64,000 nucleotides of DNA from Typhlomys cinereus (Eukaryota > Chordata > Mammalia > Rodentia > Platacanthomyidae), in NCBI GenBank assembly GCA_023101885.1, contig JALPQD010000823.1, positions 310,001-374,000 of the forward strand. The letters are read 5' to 3'. The translations under genes were made by a program, and so were the position numbers. Shown here piece by piece: positions 1 to 12,101 of the stretch (within the stretch, counting starts at the first letter, position 1; every line of letters starts with the position of its first letter). Under the pieces are notes generated by a model. It saw nothing but the letters and a program-made list of their open reading frames with translations. It was not told where the DNA came from and did no database searches.

Positions 1-589
1 TTATTTACAGGTTGTCATAGTTTCTATGTGTTCATGATTACATCAGCCATGCCATATCCAGGTGACAGTGTTTCATAGGATTTTCCCCATTCTCTAGCTC
101 TTGAAAATTTTCCATCTTCCCTTGCACAATGTCCCTTGGACGTTGGAGGGTGTGATATAGATGTCTCATTAGGCCCGCATAGTCAGCAGTCATTTACAAT
201 CAATATTGAACAGTTGAGTCACTATATTAGCCATCCTGTACTACAAAAAGAATCTTCTCTGACCAAGGTAGACAGCAGCTTAAGGTTAAAAGTATACATA
301 CAAGTATAGAAGACAGTTTGTCTACATGCATTTAGTTTAATAGCACTAGTAAGTTCCATAACTAGGACCTGAAACACCCCTAGTCATGAGTTTTTGCCCA
401 GATTTAATGTATCAGATATTCATTTCTTCCCATGGAAAAGGTCTTAAAGCCAACCCAAAAGTGGGTGCTTACTTACGAACAGTGCTGCCAGTACGGTATC
501 AATGGGACTATCTTGCCTGGTAGGTCAGTATTTGTAACAGTTACTCTTCACTTTGAATGGGAGCATTCAAAGCCAAACAACTTAAGGGA
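1..589. other. Unannotated AT-rich DNA
   Basis: I see no gene, splice structure or recognisable repeat here. Short open frames are chance-length and lack any family resemblance. Confidence 0.5.
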
Positions 590-935
590 GAAAGGGAAAT
601 TTATTCTACTTACAGTTCCAAAGGGAGAAACAGACTTTCATGGTGGAAGTGACATGGCTGGTGGCTGAAGTTGGGGGGAGGCTAAGTCATGGCAGACATC
701 CAATAGGCTAGTGGGTAATGATTGAAGACTGGAACATTCCTAGAGAGTGTCTCTTCTTTTCCAGTCTCCTGTTCTATGGTTCCTTTTATCTGGTCTGCTA
801 CTGAGAGGTTCCAATGAGATACAGGGAGTTTCCAATCTGATCTAGGGCTAGTCTTTGTATTGTTCACATAATCTCTTCAGGTGGTCTCAGCTGATCTTAG
901 TTAATGCCAGGTGTGTCAAGTCCACACCCAGCTCT
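590..935. repeat. Degraded rodent-type interspersed repeat
   Basis: The right-hand end (about 880-930: GGTGGTCTCAGCTGATCTTAG, then GTGTCAAG and CACACCCA) matches the end of the better-preserved element at 31937-32360. The GAAATTTATT / CTTACAG stretch near 597-615 matches its beginning, and both share a middle block about an owner-like CTGGA(A)C ... CCTAGAG motif. I know sequences like this from rodent genomes as a dispersed non-coding element but cannot name the family safely. Confidence 0.45.
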
Positions 936-2433
936 CATGGACTGATAAGACTGTTGTTTGCTTTTCTTCCCTCAGCAGCAGCAGCTTGCATAGTACTTTG
1001 TGGTACTATGCAAGTTGTTCAACAAGGAGGAAACCTTCAGACCAGTTCCAGCTGGTGTTTTTGTTAATCTATGTCCTATGATCAAAGTGTATTATGTCTT
1101 CAGCAATAAGGTCTTTTATTGTTACTTTTTAACTGCAGCTCCTTTGTTATTTTCTTGGTGGTTTTAGGGTTACAACATGTGTACCTAATATTTCAACACG
1201 AACAGCAAAGGAACCTTACACTATTTTTGCATGCATACACATGTATGTGTGTATAAGAGAGCATTTGAGTGTGTGTGCCTGTGGAAGTCCAAGGATTATA
1301 TCTGGACTCATCCTGTATTGCTCCACCATAATAGCTTTGTTCTGGGTTGTCTCAGACTCTGCCTTCCAATGTCCACTTAAAAATGGACATGTGGAAATGG
1401 TGGCAGACCACAATTCTGGCATTAGAAGGCAGAGCCTGGATGCTGAAATCCTATTCCTTACAAGTCAAAATTTTAACTCCTGCACCATTTATCCTGCCCA
1501 TAATAGTATAGTTTTTTTCTCTTTCTCAAGCACTTATTATTATATAATTTATTTATAATCTTATTTATAATGTTAAAACTTATTTATAACTTATTTATAA
1601 TGTTAAAAATCCCATAATTTATTTTTATTAATTTTTCTTAAGTAGTCATGGTAATGCTATTTCATCTACTAACCACGTATGTGGATTTTTTTTTTCTGGT
1701 TTTCTTTCCTTTGTATGCCACTATATAGTTATGTCATGTCATTTTCTGTGCCATTACATGGGTATGTCATGTCATTTTCCTTTTGTCTAAATGTTGGCCT
1801 TCACTTTTTCTTCTGCTTCATGATAGTGGTGAGCTTTTTTGCATTAGCTTCTGGAAGAAGCTATGGCTGGATGTGGAGATTTAGGTTTCCATATCTGCTC
1901 TCCTCTACTTAAAATGTTGCTGTTTCCTCTTCTCATCTGCCTTTTTCACATGAGAAACGTGACCTAATGTCTCCACCTCGCTCTGCTTCCCTCTTTGCTC
2001 ATGCTCCCCCTCCCTTCCCGTCTGCATCTTCTAAAGTTCTCTTTATTACTCATTTTAAGCAATTTGATTATTTTTTTGTGTTTGGCATTTAGTGACCTTT
2101 GTTGGATGTCTGGTTCTATAATTTCATCACTTTTGGGAAGCCTATTGGCTATTATTTTGTCAAATATGTTTTCTCTCTCCATTTTTCTTACATTCACTGG
2201 GCCCCTGGCCCTCATAGCTCATCTCAGTGATGTGTGCTTTAGTTTTAAGATTTTCTCTTCTGTCTGGACCTTATTTGAGCAATTTTCTGTGCTCTCTGTA
2301 AGACATTCTGCAAAGTGTAGTCTGTTGATGATGCCACACACTGAATTTTTTTTCTTGAACATCATAGTTCTCATCCTTAGAGGTTCTGTTTGACTCAACA
2401 TGCTCAATATTTTTCTTACTGACTAATTTTGTT
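936..2433. other. Non-genic DNA with small local repeats
   Basis: No gene recognised. Near 1555-1612 the phrase CTTATTTATAATGTTAAAA recurs about three times. At about 1729-1745 and 1761-1777 the phrase TATGTCATGTCATTTTC is directly repeated. Open frames here have no recognisable domains. Confidence 0.5.
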
Positions 2434-2545
2434 GTATTGAGATAGTTCTCCCTATGAAATCCAAGCTGTCCTTGACATCATGGTCCTTTCGATTCAGTCT
2501 TCTGAGTAATAGGGCATAGGCCTGCATTATTATGTCTGGATCATA
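2434..2545 (-). repeat. B1-like SINE fragment
   Basis: Read on the plus strand the segment follows the reverse complement of a 7SL-derived B1/Alu unit: GAGATAGTTCTCCCTATGAA, AAGCTGTCCTTGAC, ATTCAGTCTTCTGAG, then GGCATAGGCCTGCATTATTATGTCTGG. Divergence is high, so it is old. The order of blocks, rather than any single block, supports the call. Confidence 0.55.
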
Positions 2546-3957
2546 ACATTTTTTAATGGAATGTGATATAGTTACAATAACTGCAATTGTCCTTGTTTGC
2601 TCCATATCAGTTCTAAGTTAGTTTATGATTGATTTTTCCTCTTATATTAGGTTTCATTGTCCTGCTTTCTTTTGCATATTTCATATTTTTTATTGGATGC
2701 TAGATATTTGTAATTTTTGTCCTGCTGGCTAATGCACATGTTTGTATTCCTAAAAATAATTTGAACTCTATTCTATGAGACAGCTAAGTTACTTAGAGCT
2801 GTGTCTTTGAAATCTTGCTTTTAATATTTGTTAGGTAGAACTGACACAGTGTTTAGTCTAGAGCTAATTATACCTTTTGTGCATTCTACACAATAGCTCA
2901 TAAATTACAATGTTTTCTGATTTGGTGTGTGGTAACAATGTTGTTGTTGGTCTCTGTATGCGCTGTGTCCAATACTCTGGGGCTGGTAAGTTCGTTATAC
3001 ACACACATGCATTCTGCTGAATCCTGAAAGGGGGCCTTCCAAAGATCTCTGTCTATATTTTTCTATGCAGATCTCTTCTTTCCATCATTCTGTGCTAAGA
3101 AGTCCACCCACTTTGGTTTTTCTATACTTAGAACTCTGACTTCTCAGTTTATTCCCGTCTGTTCAGTGACTTAGAGACTTTTGAAATGCAAGGGAAACTT
3201 GTTTTTCATAACTCATCTTCATCTTTCAGGGTCTTTGTTGTTCTGATTTTCAAACCATAAAACTTGTTTTAAGTACTTTTTGCGTGTGACTTCAAACATT
3301 TTTTAAAAAAAATTTCAGGAAGTGGAGCAAGTAAATTCAATACCCGGTATTCCATCCAGGTCTGACACAGGAATTTGAAGATGCTTTCTTATTCTTTGAA
3401 AGATAACATTTTTAATTCAAAAATTGGTTTTTAAAAAATTGGGGCAAACTTCTTTCTTTTCGTTTGGTCACCCTGCATAGATGTGACCCCCCTTTTTGCT
3501 TTTTATGCATTGTTGATGACAATGATATATCTGTCTCCATTGTTAACAGGTTCTTTTAGGTCTTCCTTGTGATCCTAAATTTTCATTCTCTAGTCTAGAC
3601 ATCATCGAGTTCATGAGCTTTTGGGTGTGTAATTGCTTTAGGGATATTTCCATAGTGTCTGGTGTATGTAGATATTTGTCACCTACTTAATCAGTATATA
3701 GTTAGACATTGCATGCCTTAAGCTTTCAACTCTGAGATGGACTCTTTCAGCATGGTACAGTCTCAGGAGAGTCTCAAGTAGTTTGTGACAGCTGAATGTA
3801 AAGTATTCTAAATGCATCATGGATGATTGATGCCGTGATCCAGAAGCGGAAGGGAGTAACTGAAGCATGCACACTATCTGTTACCTTCATGTCACTGTAA
3901 TGTTTCCAATTTCTTGTGTTAGTCCTTTCATTTCTGTGACAAAGTATAAAGGGAAAA
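2546..3957. other. Unannotated AT-rich DNA
   Basis: No exon, RNA gene or recognisable mobile element was found. Composition is AT-rich with short homopolymer runs. Confidence 0.5.
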
Positions 3958-4135
3958 AGGGTCTGGCGAGATAGTTCAGTGAGTCTGAAAACCTGATGAC
4001 TGAGTTCAATCCCTGGAAAGCCATCAACTTCTGCAAATTGTTATTTAACCCCCTCCTGCGTGCTATGGTATGCAAACTCATGATGCGTGTACAAAATTCT
4101 CTCTCTCTCTCTCTGTCTCTGAAATAAATAAAATA
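3958..4135 (+). repeat. tRNA-headed SINE with CT-rich tail
   Basis: The head GGGTCTGGCGAGATAGTTCAGTGAG resembles the tRNA-derived head of rodent ID/B4-type SINEs, and GAGTTCAATCCC around 4003 fits an internal pol III B box. The body runs into a (CT)n tract (about 4098-4122) and ends GAAATAAATAAAATATT. The same head-to-tail plan is seen at 22915, 29555 and 53905, so this is one family at several ages. Confidence 0.6.
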
Positions 4136-4881
4136 TTAGAATATAGCTTAAAAAGGAGAAAATAATTTATTTTGGTTTCAATCATAGATCAATTGGCTCC
4201 ATCATTTTGGGTCTGTATGTCTGTAAAGCAGACAACGTGGTAGTAGAAACATGTGAGGATGAGGTGGCTCACCTTGTACTGTTGAGAGGTGGGGGAGGGA
4301 GGGAGGGAGAGAGAATAAGATACACGCCTACATGGCCTGCCTTCTCCAACTGTTCTCCTGTTGTTTCCACCACTTTCCGATAATGCTTCAATTATGAATC
4401 CAGCAGTGCACTAGTCCACTGGTGAGGTCAGAGTTCCCACAATCTATTTGCATCTTAGTGACCAGATCCAGTGACTGGGGACCATGCTTTTGACATGTGA
4501 TCCTTTTACGGGGGGGGAAGCACTTCAAACCCAAAGAGTAATACCCCTGGAAAAATAAACACAGCCATATTCAAATCTTCCAGATTAGTTACATGAATTT
4601 TATCCTGGAGGACATAAGCCTAATGAGGGAATGAAAACATCGGAAAAGTTGGCTTCTGGTTTCAATTTTAGCTACTTCTCTCTGAGGGAGCTAGTGCCTA
4701 TGGACACCTTTTGTAAGTCTTGTTTTCCTTATCTGCAGAATGGGGAAGCTATTTTGAGGATCACCTGAAGCAATTCTTAGAACATAGTAGTTACTAATGA
4801 ATGAACTTTCTTTCTTTCCTGTTTCCATGAATTGTAAGGGGAAGAGAAAAGGAGAGGGGGACATACAAGGAGACAGAGGAA

Positions 4882-4920
<39 letters not shown>

Positions 4921-5154
4921 AAGAGAGAGAATAACCAAACACCAAACAAGTTTAAAACTTGTTTTGAATAGAGAAGATATTTTTACATTTGGGCAGGTGA
5001 GGCCAAGATGGGGAATGTAGGTTTTCTCTTTTGATCTCTTTTGCAGCAGCCAAGTTCAATGCTGGAATGATTTATTCACAAGTCACATGCATGCACAGAT
5101 CTAGGTGCATATACCTATCTCTTCCTCTCTTTTTCTTCTGTGCATGTATACGTT
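4136..5154. other. Non-genic DNA with a (GA)n tract
   Basis: Contains a purine (GA)n microsatellite at about 4880-4930. Open frames across it encode only Ser/Leu or Arg/Glu runs and are artefacts of the repeat. Nothing else recognised. Confidence 0.55.
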
Positions 5155-5340
5155 CTCTCTCTCTGTCTCTGTCTCTGTTTCTCTGTGTGTGTCTGTCTCT
5201 CTCTGTTTCTATCTCTCTGTCCATCTCTCTCTGTTTCTCTGTTTCTGTGTGTGTGTTTCTGTTCTGTCTCTCTGTGTGTTTGTCTGTGTTTTTCTCTCTG
5301 TGTCTCTCTGTCTCTCTCTGTCTCTGTCTCTCTCTCCCTC
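5155..5340. repeat. Interrupted (TCTC/TGTG)n microsatellite
   Basis: Almost continuous CT and GT dinucleotide repeats with a TCTCTCTGT-like higher-order unit. Three overlapping frames stay open on the plus strand and one on the minus strand purely because of this composition. Confidence 0.85.
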
Positions 5341-7790
5341 TGCCTGCCATCTGTCCCACATCCCTGTGGCTATTGAAATTAATACTCTCCCTCCTGTCCT
5401 CAGACCCCTGTTCCCCCCCTGGGTTTGGCGCCCTCTTTGTTTCTTTCAAGAAGCTATTACTCTGTGGGTCCCAGGACTCTCTTAGTAAAGCCAAGCGTAA
5501 GTAGCCTCCTGTTCCAGTTGTTTTGAGCAGAACCGGGGCTTGTTTTGGGGGGTGACTGAATTCCCCGCACGCTAATCTGTCATCAGTATTAGAAACAGAC
5601 GTTTGGTTTTCCCACGTGGCCTCATCAGAGCAATTGGCATACGTTTCAGCCTCTTGGGTAGGGTAGACATTGGGGGGGGGTGGAATCCAAATCTACTCTT
5701 TGACTGAAAGATTCAGAAGAAGAGGGCCTTGTCTAGCACACAGGAGATGAGTTAGTGATAGGCCCACCTATAGAACAGGGGCTCTGGTTTCTTTCCCTTC
5801 CCCTCCTCCCAAGTCCAAGCATCTTCCCAAGAGTTCATATTATATCTGGTATTGTTTTATATGTTTGGCAGGGGGACAGGGAGCTAGAGGCTGATGGAGA
5901 CTAGGAGATACAGGACATTCGTATAGCTTGGAGAGAATGGAGAATCTAGTCCACAGCCACAGTTGGTTTCTGATCTTGAAGGGAGCATATCACATTAGAT
6001 TTCCTACTTCGTCTTCTTATATATGTGCCAGCTGCTTCAAATCCCCAGCAGTTTGGAGCAGAAGGTTCTTAAGAACCGAGGTCTTCTTCCTTGACTTAAG
6101 GGTCAGAAAGTGAGATCAGAAAAGGAAGAGTTTTTAACCCAGCATGACGGTCTCCCCCTCCCCGTTCCCTGTATGGTGATATCCTTACCATATCTACATG
6201 ATTTTTGTTTTGTTTTGTTTTGAGCCATCTGTTCCTCTCCTGATAGAGTTTTTTAAACCTATTAAAAGTCAGAGACTTCTCTCTTTCCTCATGGGACTTC
6301 CAGCTCCAGCTTGTTTGATTCAAGGCTAGATGGCCAGCTGGCGCCTTTGGCTCCCACAGCAGCAACAGGCCCTTTCTGCTACTTCCCGCACCCCCACCCC
6401 TCACAAGAGGCAGCAACATCTGGAGTCGGTCAGTGCCCCCCTCCATCCTGGCATCTGGGAGCCTGATGGGCCCCTCCCCCAGCAGATTGGTACCAGCACC
6501 AGGTTCATCTCCTGCCAACTCGCAACTCCTGTCTGTTTCTTCCTTTTTCCATCATTTTGCTAATTCTTTCCACTTCTCCTTTCTTCACTTTTTCTCTTTC
6601 TATGTGTCTCCTCCTGATATCTACCTCTCTTTCTGCTTTTCTATCTGTCTTAGTCTATTTTTTTTTTCTTTGTCCCTCCAACCTGGCTCATCTAAGCTTA
6701 GATTTGGGACACGAAGCATGTCCATATAGTAAGAGGACATTTCTGTTTACTCTCAACTCTGATCTACATCCCCTTCTCTGTCTTGTGCCATTCAACATCA
6801 TCTTCAATTTAAAAGACCCTCTCCTTTATATCTTCCCCCAACGTACCTCACCATCCCATCTTAGACCTTAGAATAAAGACCTTCCCAGGCAAAGGAGAAC
6901 AGACAAGTATGGAAACAATTTAAGGCAAAGGTCAGTAGGATCCCTTTCTTCCAGTGGCAGAGGAAGGAGGAAGGCTGTGGGAGAGAAATTAGAGAGAAGC
7001 CATTTACATTGTTCTCTGGAAATTTCTCACTGCTTCGTAAACCACATGGGCCACACCTGAGCCCTGCTGGTTGTCTGAGAAGCTAGAGAAGCTCTTGCCT
7101 GCTTTCTGTCTGCTCACTCTGGACCAACCTGAGAGAGATAACATCACTAGAGTTGGAAGGCCACTCACTCAAATAGAACAAAACACTCCCTCAGATAGGT
7201 GGGAGCGTGGGGGTTTTGCAGGTGAGATACAAAATGCAGTGATTCCCTACATCAGGCCTCAGTAAGCATTTCTACCACTCTGGGTGATTTTTGGATGAGC
7301 AATTTCTAAAGTAAAGAGCTTCCCCCTAAGAAAAGGTACTTAGACAGCTGAGAGGCTTAATTCTGTCAATTTCCACACATTACCCAGCTTACCTTTCCTT
7401 ATAATTGCAGAGTTCTTTTAAAGTCAGAAAACACAGTCATTAGTCTCATGAACACACATGAGTCTCTTTCAGTGTTCCAGGCCCTTCAGTGTATGCAGAG
7501 CATGGAATGATGACTGTGTGGTGCAATTCCTGTCTCTGTTGAGCTTCCTGTACATTGGAAGGGAGAAAAATGATTTAGCAAGAAATATCTGTGGAAACAC
7601 AGTGGGTATATAGATAATTCAAATCCTATAGGAACACAGAAAAGGGTTCTTTCTAATTCCTTTTTTATATCTTTAATGGTTTCATATAACTATATAATGA
7701 ATTTTAGAGATTTTTTACCCCCATATTTTCCTATTTTATTTCCTCTGTTCCAACTGAAAATCTTCCCAGCAAGTCCCTCCTACTTTTATG

Positions 7791-7794
<4 letters not shown>
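5341..7794. other. Unannotated DNA
   Basis: No supported gene. There is a small (TTTTG)n run near 6207-6222 and a pyrimidine-rich stretch at about 6540-6680. None of the open frames shows a signal peptide, a known motif or convincing splice sites. Confidence 0.5.
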
Positions 7795-7823
<29 letters not shown>

Positions 7824-7841
7824 TGTGTGTGTGTGTGTGCG
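7795..7841. repeat. (TG)n microsatellite
   Basis: About 47 bp of TG dinucleotide with one internal GG interruption near 7817. Confidence 0.9.
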
Positions 7842-7869
7842 TCCTATTGAGTTTGATAAAGGTTTTGCC

Positions 7870-8385
7870 ATAAACATACTTCATTAGCGAAACCAAAAAG
7901 TGAAAATTAGTGAAAAGAACATATTTTATAGACATAGATAGGAATAGGGAGACGACTACATGCAACTTACATTAAGTAGAAGAGAAGTTAGATAAATAAA
8001 AACTATAAAATATGCAATCAGGTAAAAAGAACAATAAACTGCCAATTTAACAAACAACATATTACTTACATAGCTGCTACTCAAATGCTAACTGAGTGAT
8101 GAAGGCAGACAAGGCATGATGGGTAAGGATGTGCCCTATTCCAGCTGGTGGCTGAAAAGACCTTTCCATACCCTCCTCCTGTTTCAGATGCAATGGCAAA
8201 GCTGTGGCTATGGGCAGGATGAGAACACTGTGGCTTCTCATGCAGCCAAGACACTGATGGTCCAGAGCCCTCAGCTGCAGCCAGTTACCCTGAGTTCCCA
8301 GCATCTCCCTCTCACACAGATGCATAGGACGCTGTGCTCTTCCCATACAAGCAGTACATTTGGCAGCTGGGCTGCCTCAAGCAGG
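7870..8385 (-). other. 3' flank of V1, start of duplicated block A
   Basis: Non-coding DNA downstream of V1 in its own orientation. It matches 29800-30356 downstream of V5 over its whole length (for example GATGAAGGCAG, CTGATGGTCCAGAGCCC and the CCAGTTACCCTGAGTTCCCA block near 8280), with scattered indels. It marks the left side of duplicated block A. Confidence 0.7.
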
Positions 8386-8412
8386 GGTTTTTGTGGTGTC
8401 TGTATCACTGTG
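8386..8412 (-). promoter_or_regulatory. V1 recombination signal (RSS)
   Basis: On the minus strand this reads heptamer CACAGTG (8406-8412, consensus), an 11-bp spacer ATACAGACACC, then nonamer ACAAAAACC (8386-8394, consensus). A kappa V segment normally carries a 12-bp spacer; this one is a base short. It is the best-preserved RSS among the IGKV2-like segments here and would be expected to bind RAG1/RAG2. Confidence 0.85.
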
Positions 8413-9160
8413 GGAGGTAACTCTATAGGTTGCATGCAGTAATAAACTCCCAGGTCCTCAGGCTCCACCCTGCTGATTTTGAGTGTGAAATCTGTCTGTG
8501 CCCCACTGCCACTGAATCTGTCTGGGACCCCAGACCCGATTGGAAACTCCATAGATCAGGAGCTGTGGAGCCTGCCCTGGTCTCTGCAGTACCAACTCAA
8601 ATAAGTGTTTCCATCAATAGCTATGAGGCTTACTAGACCTGCAGGAGATAGAGGCTGACTCTCCAGGGGTGACAGACAGGGAGACTGGAGACTGGGTCAT
8701 CACAATATCACTAGAGAACCTGAAATTAGAAGAGACAACTTCAAAGTCAGGTATAACATTCATGAGCAGACTTTAATGCTCCCTTCAGATTATTTATTGA
8801 AAGCAAGATCTTTAGTATTATGTACACAATTTTGTTCCATAATTCAAAAATACCAATTCATGCCAAACAAGTGTACTGAACCCCTAAAAAGACTCACATG
8901 CAGCTTCTGCCATCCCATACCACACATGTCAGTCTTCAGAATAGCAAGTCTTGTCCCATGTGGGATCTTCACTGTCACAGAACTAAAGCTCATAAGCCCT
9001 TTCTGGAAGACTCCAGCCAGACCAACCATGTGTGGAATGTGCCTGGGCAGCCCTGGGTTCAAGATTTTACCCCCCCCCGCATTATCCTTCATCTTCTCCC
9101 TCTCTTCTTACCAGGAATCCAGAGCATTAGGAGCCCCAGGAGCTGGGCATGGAACTTCAT
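8413..9160 (-). pseudogene. V1: immunoglobulin kappa variable segment, IGKV2-like
   Basis: Two exons. Leader exon 9112-9160 (49 nt) starts at ATG 9160 and encodes MKFHAQLLGLLMLWIPG up to a GTAAG donor; this is a typical IGKV2 leader. The V exon is 8413-8719, preceded by a TTTCAG acceptor. FR1 begins [17 protein letters not shown] with Cys23 in SISCRSS. FR3 reads [18 protein letters not shown], then a YYC motif and CDR3 MQPIELPP. If intact it would encode the membrane-proximal light-chain V domain after joining to a J-kappa. Reading between these blocks needs frame changes: about -1 at the exon start, -2 in CDR1, -1 in FR2 (TACCTG seen as TACTG) and +1 just before FR3. They sum to -3, so FR3 is back in frame, but FR2 is out of frame and meets a stop. 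Octamer, leader, donor, acceptor and RSS are all good, so either a very recent pseudogene or an assembly-damaged functional gene. Confidence 0.85.
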
Positions 9161-9253
9161 TTTGAGAAAGTCCACTAAGGACAGGGATGGGTCAGGCAAG
9201 GACAGCTGAGCTTTTATCTCAATTAGGAGAGGAAGGTCTCCCTAGGGAGCAGT

Positions 9254-9261
9254 ATGCAAAT
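9254..9261 (-). promoter_or_regulatory. Ig promoter octamer of V1
   Basis: ATGCAAAT on the plus strand is ATTTGCAT in the gene's orientation, the exact kappa promoter octamer bound by Oct-1/Oct-2. It lies about 95 bp upstream of the V1 leader ATG, the usual spacing. Confidence 0.85.
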
Positions 9262-10052
9262 ACCCTGGTGGAGGCAGCTATGCAGAGAGAGGGGAGAGTT
9301 ATGTGGGCTTCTCCTGTTTACAAAGAATCCAAAGCATCTTGCATGGGAATGAAAGCAGCACCATAAAATATTTACTGAAGAGGGAATAATAACCAGTTAT
9401 TGAAAAGTTGTCAGTACTGAGGATACAGTGTTTGAAGCATGAGCACTAGGGTACAACTAGTACTTGGGAGAGACTGTATGAAGACAAAGGTATCCAAATT
9501 CTTGGAAGTTGAGGAACCAGGCTGCTTATGCTTTCTTACTAATCACACAGACAGGCAGTTGCCACCCATTCTGGTGTTGATCTGAGGAGTGAGAAAAGGC
9601 AGAAGGTAGTTCAGCTGTCTTTGGTGCACAACTAGTGCTGACACTAGGTAAACAGCTGAAACAATTTGGTACTGTTTTCTTCTAAGTCATATAAATAGTC
9701 TCTGTATGATCATGAAAGTAACAAAACTATAAGGTATTAATATATTATGTTAATAGTCTATTACAAAAACATGAGAGTGGAAATGAAAATTTAAAACAAT
9801 ATTAACAGGTTAGCAGAAACTTTGGAAAGTGATGGACAGGTCTTAGTGTCTGACGATGTTTCACATATGTAAGTAAAATTAATTTTCTTATAAACATTAA
9901 ATACACAAAGCTTTTATTGTGGTCATAAGGCAGGCTCACAGCTGTTATACCGGGATTGTCTCTAAAGGTCTTTGAAATTTTCAAAGGCCATTCCCCTACT
10001 GCTGAGATCACCCTAAAGGAACACCCTTGCTGTGGAACTGACTCCAATCCTC
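9262..10052. other. V1 upstream flank, part of duplicated block A
   Basis: Non-coding. It matches 31264-31936 upstream of V5 (for example CATAAAATATTTA near 9362 and 31365, CAGTTGTTGAAAAGTT-like blocks, CAAAGCTTTTATT near 9908 and 31912). Homology ends near 9925, where each copy carries different inserted DNA. Confidence 0.65.
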
Positions 10053-10476
10053 TGTAGACATAAGGTGGCCAACTGCCCTAGGAAAAGATGTGGAGATGAA
10101 CTCTCCATACCAAACAAGCTAAGCCCAAAAAACAACTTGATATCTAGCTCCACGTGCGTCCAAAAGCAACTGGGTTGGGCCTAGTGTGAGCAAAACAATG
10201 AAAAAAGCCATTTTCCAGACTTACCGAATCAACAGGGAAAAGCCATCATTTTCCCTGGTTTATCTAAGTGTATAAATATACCTGGCCCTGGGTGCCTTCT
10301 TCTGTGCCTGCCCCTCAAGGCACTCATGTCAGGAGTTCATTTCCAGTCATGAATTCTCTAGGGCGCTCTAGCCCCTCCTGGCACTTCACATCTGCAGTCC
10401 ACAATTTCTGTTCTTCCTCTCCTCTACACATGTTCTGATTTCAATCTTAGACTCCTAGTACAAAAACCCTGCAACA
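10053..10476 (+). mobile_element. Candidate retroviral LTR remnant
   Basis: The segment opens TGTAGACATAAGG and ends GCAACA, giving TG...CA termini. It holds a TATAAATA box at about 10270-10281 and is followed at once by a tRNA-lysine-type primer-binding-site-like sequence. It is absent from the paralogous position near V5, so it entered after (or was lost from) one copy. The limits are approximate and no second LTR was found. Confidence 0.45.
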
Positions 10477-11010
10477 TTGGGACAGTCGTGCCCAAACAGG
10501 GACCCTGAAGGGGGCTTGTTCAGGGTCCCCTCTTCAATGGCCCCAGCGAGCAAACACCACAGGTCGTGTGCTCTGAAGAGAATTATTGCAGGAGCAGAGT
10601 GGCTGTCCCAACAAAGTCAAAGGAACAGCAGCGGGGTGTCGTTTTCTGTCAGCTTTATACAGTACAACCAGGGAGGCATTAAGGGAGTGGGCTAGGGAAG
10701 TGACACTCATGTTTTTATCTTGTAAGAGAAAAGTCCAGTTATCTGAAGAATGTACAGGGGAGCTGGAGCCTGCCAGCGGGAACAGGTGCATGAGGAGAAA
10801 AAAAACCCGGTCCTATTTCAGGTGGAGAGAAAAGACATATGTGCCTGAGGGTGTCATTCTATGAAATGGGGCCGTTTTGTCCAGGAGGGAAGGGTCACTT
10901 CATGACGCAGTAGCCCAACAGACCCTTAATATTTGGTAACCCACTAGGGGATATCTGAAACAGAGGAAAGACTGTTTCCTGCAGCAGTGGCAGAAACCAT
11001 ATTCTGACAA
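10477..11010 (+). mobile_element. Primer-binding-like site and retroviral leader remnant
   Basis: GTGCCCAAACAGGGACCCTGAA (about 10489-10509) resembles a lysine-tRNA primer-binding site, separated from a preceding TGG by about nine extra bases. It overlaps a perfect 11-bp inverted repeat: 10499-10509 pairs with 10519-10529 across 9 bases. The rest, to about 11010, has no gag-like open frame and I cannot assign it. Homology to the V5 copy resumes near 11015. Confidence 0.35.
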
Positions 11011-12074
11011 GGAGCAGAAAATATCTGGTTTACATTCACAGTCAATGGCTCTATGTTCCACAAGAGTAAACTTTATGAATTTTATGCCTCAGAATCTGAA
11101 TATGAATTTTGTGGTTCCCCCTTGCTACAGTCTAGTGAATGAGCTTTGATTCTGTAGCACACATGTATCCAAGAAGTAAGAAAAACTTCCCAAGAGAAAT
11201 AATTCCTTGGCTACCTTGAAAGAAAAAACCAGCAGGAACTTTGTAATTTTATGGCTTGTTTCTTACTGTTTTATATTGTCTCATAAGAAAATCCATCCCA
11301 TGCAGAATTTGTGAATATGAAAATCCAGAACTCATGAGTTATGAATTGAGAAAAGACTTGATTATATTCTTGCTCATACCAAGGAGTCCAAAGTACAAGG
11401 AAGGAATGTACTTTCCAAAGTAAATTACAGTAATGAATGTTACTCACAGTATCATAATCTTGAGAAATTCTTTCAAAAATTTTTCTTTTAATCATAGCAG
11501 GCAATTACTGAAACACATATCATAACAGCAGATTTTGTTTTCTTTTCTATATCCTCCTTTGAGTGAAACTATATATCACATGATCTCCTGTTGCTCAGTA
11601 TATTTTCAGAAGCTATTTATTCAAATGTTCAAGCATAATTTTTAATAAATAATGTGTACCTCTTTATTGTTGAATTCCATTTATTTCTATCACAGTGATA
11701 CAAATTTTTCTTTCATTTCTTTATAAACACTTGAGTTGTGTATACTTTGAATTGCTATACATAAAGGTATTATGCCCATTCTTGTATCCATCTTTATAAA
11801 CATGTATGATCACAGTCCTATCCACCCATGTGAGTTGATTATCAAACAACTCCTCTCTCATTCTCATTTCTATTACAATCCCTGTCTTTCTCCCTTATCA
11901 TCCAGTGCATGGTTTTTATGGTGATAAACTCAGATCATGGTTGGTCTGGACCAAGAGACACATGGTCCAGAGCCCTCACCAGCAATCAACTGCCTCAAGT
12001 TCCCTACAAGTCCCATTTCACATAGATGGAGAGTTTGTTCGAATTCTATGCAGAATGGTCCACCTGCCTAAGGA
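11011..12074. other. Spacer between V1 and V2, duplicated block A
   Basis: Non-coding. 11011-11540 aligns with 32396-32940 (GATATCTGATTTAC-like start, TCAATGGCTCTATG, AGCACACATGTA, CAGGAACTTTGTA). The part nearest V2 (about 11935-12074) aligns with 52535-52646 downstream of V6 (GGTCCAGAGCCC, TGCAGAATGG, AAGGAAGCTT). Confidence 0.65.
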
Positions 12075-12101
12075 AGCTTTGTTACTGTCTGTATCACTGT
12101 T
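12075..12101 (-). promoter_or_regulatory. V2 RSS, damaged
   Basis: On the minus strand: heptamer AACAGTG (first base of the critical CAC changed), an 11-bp spacer ATACAGACAGT, and nonamer AACAAAGCT. Both elements have drifted from CACAGTG / ACAAAAACC, so cleavage would be expected to be very poor. Confidence 0.75.

Noticed and set aside
5031..5504. Overlapping open frames of 126-157 aa on both strands
   Set aside because: They cross a CT/GT microsatellite and encode only Ser/Leu/Cys/Val or Arg/Glu runs; open because of composition.
6096..6518. 140-aa minus-strand frame
   Set aside because: Low-complexity segments, no homology recognised, no flanking splice signals that would support an exon.
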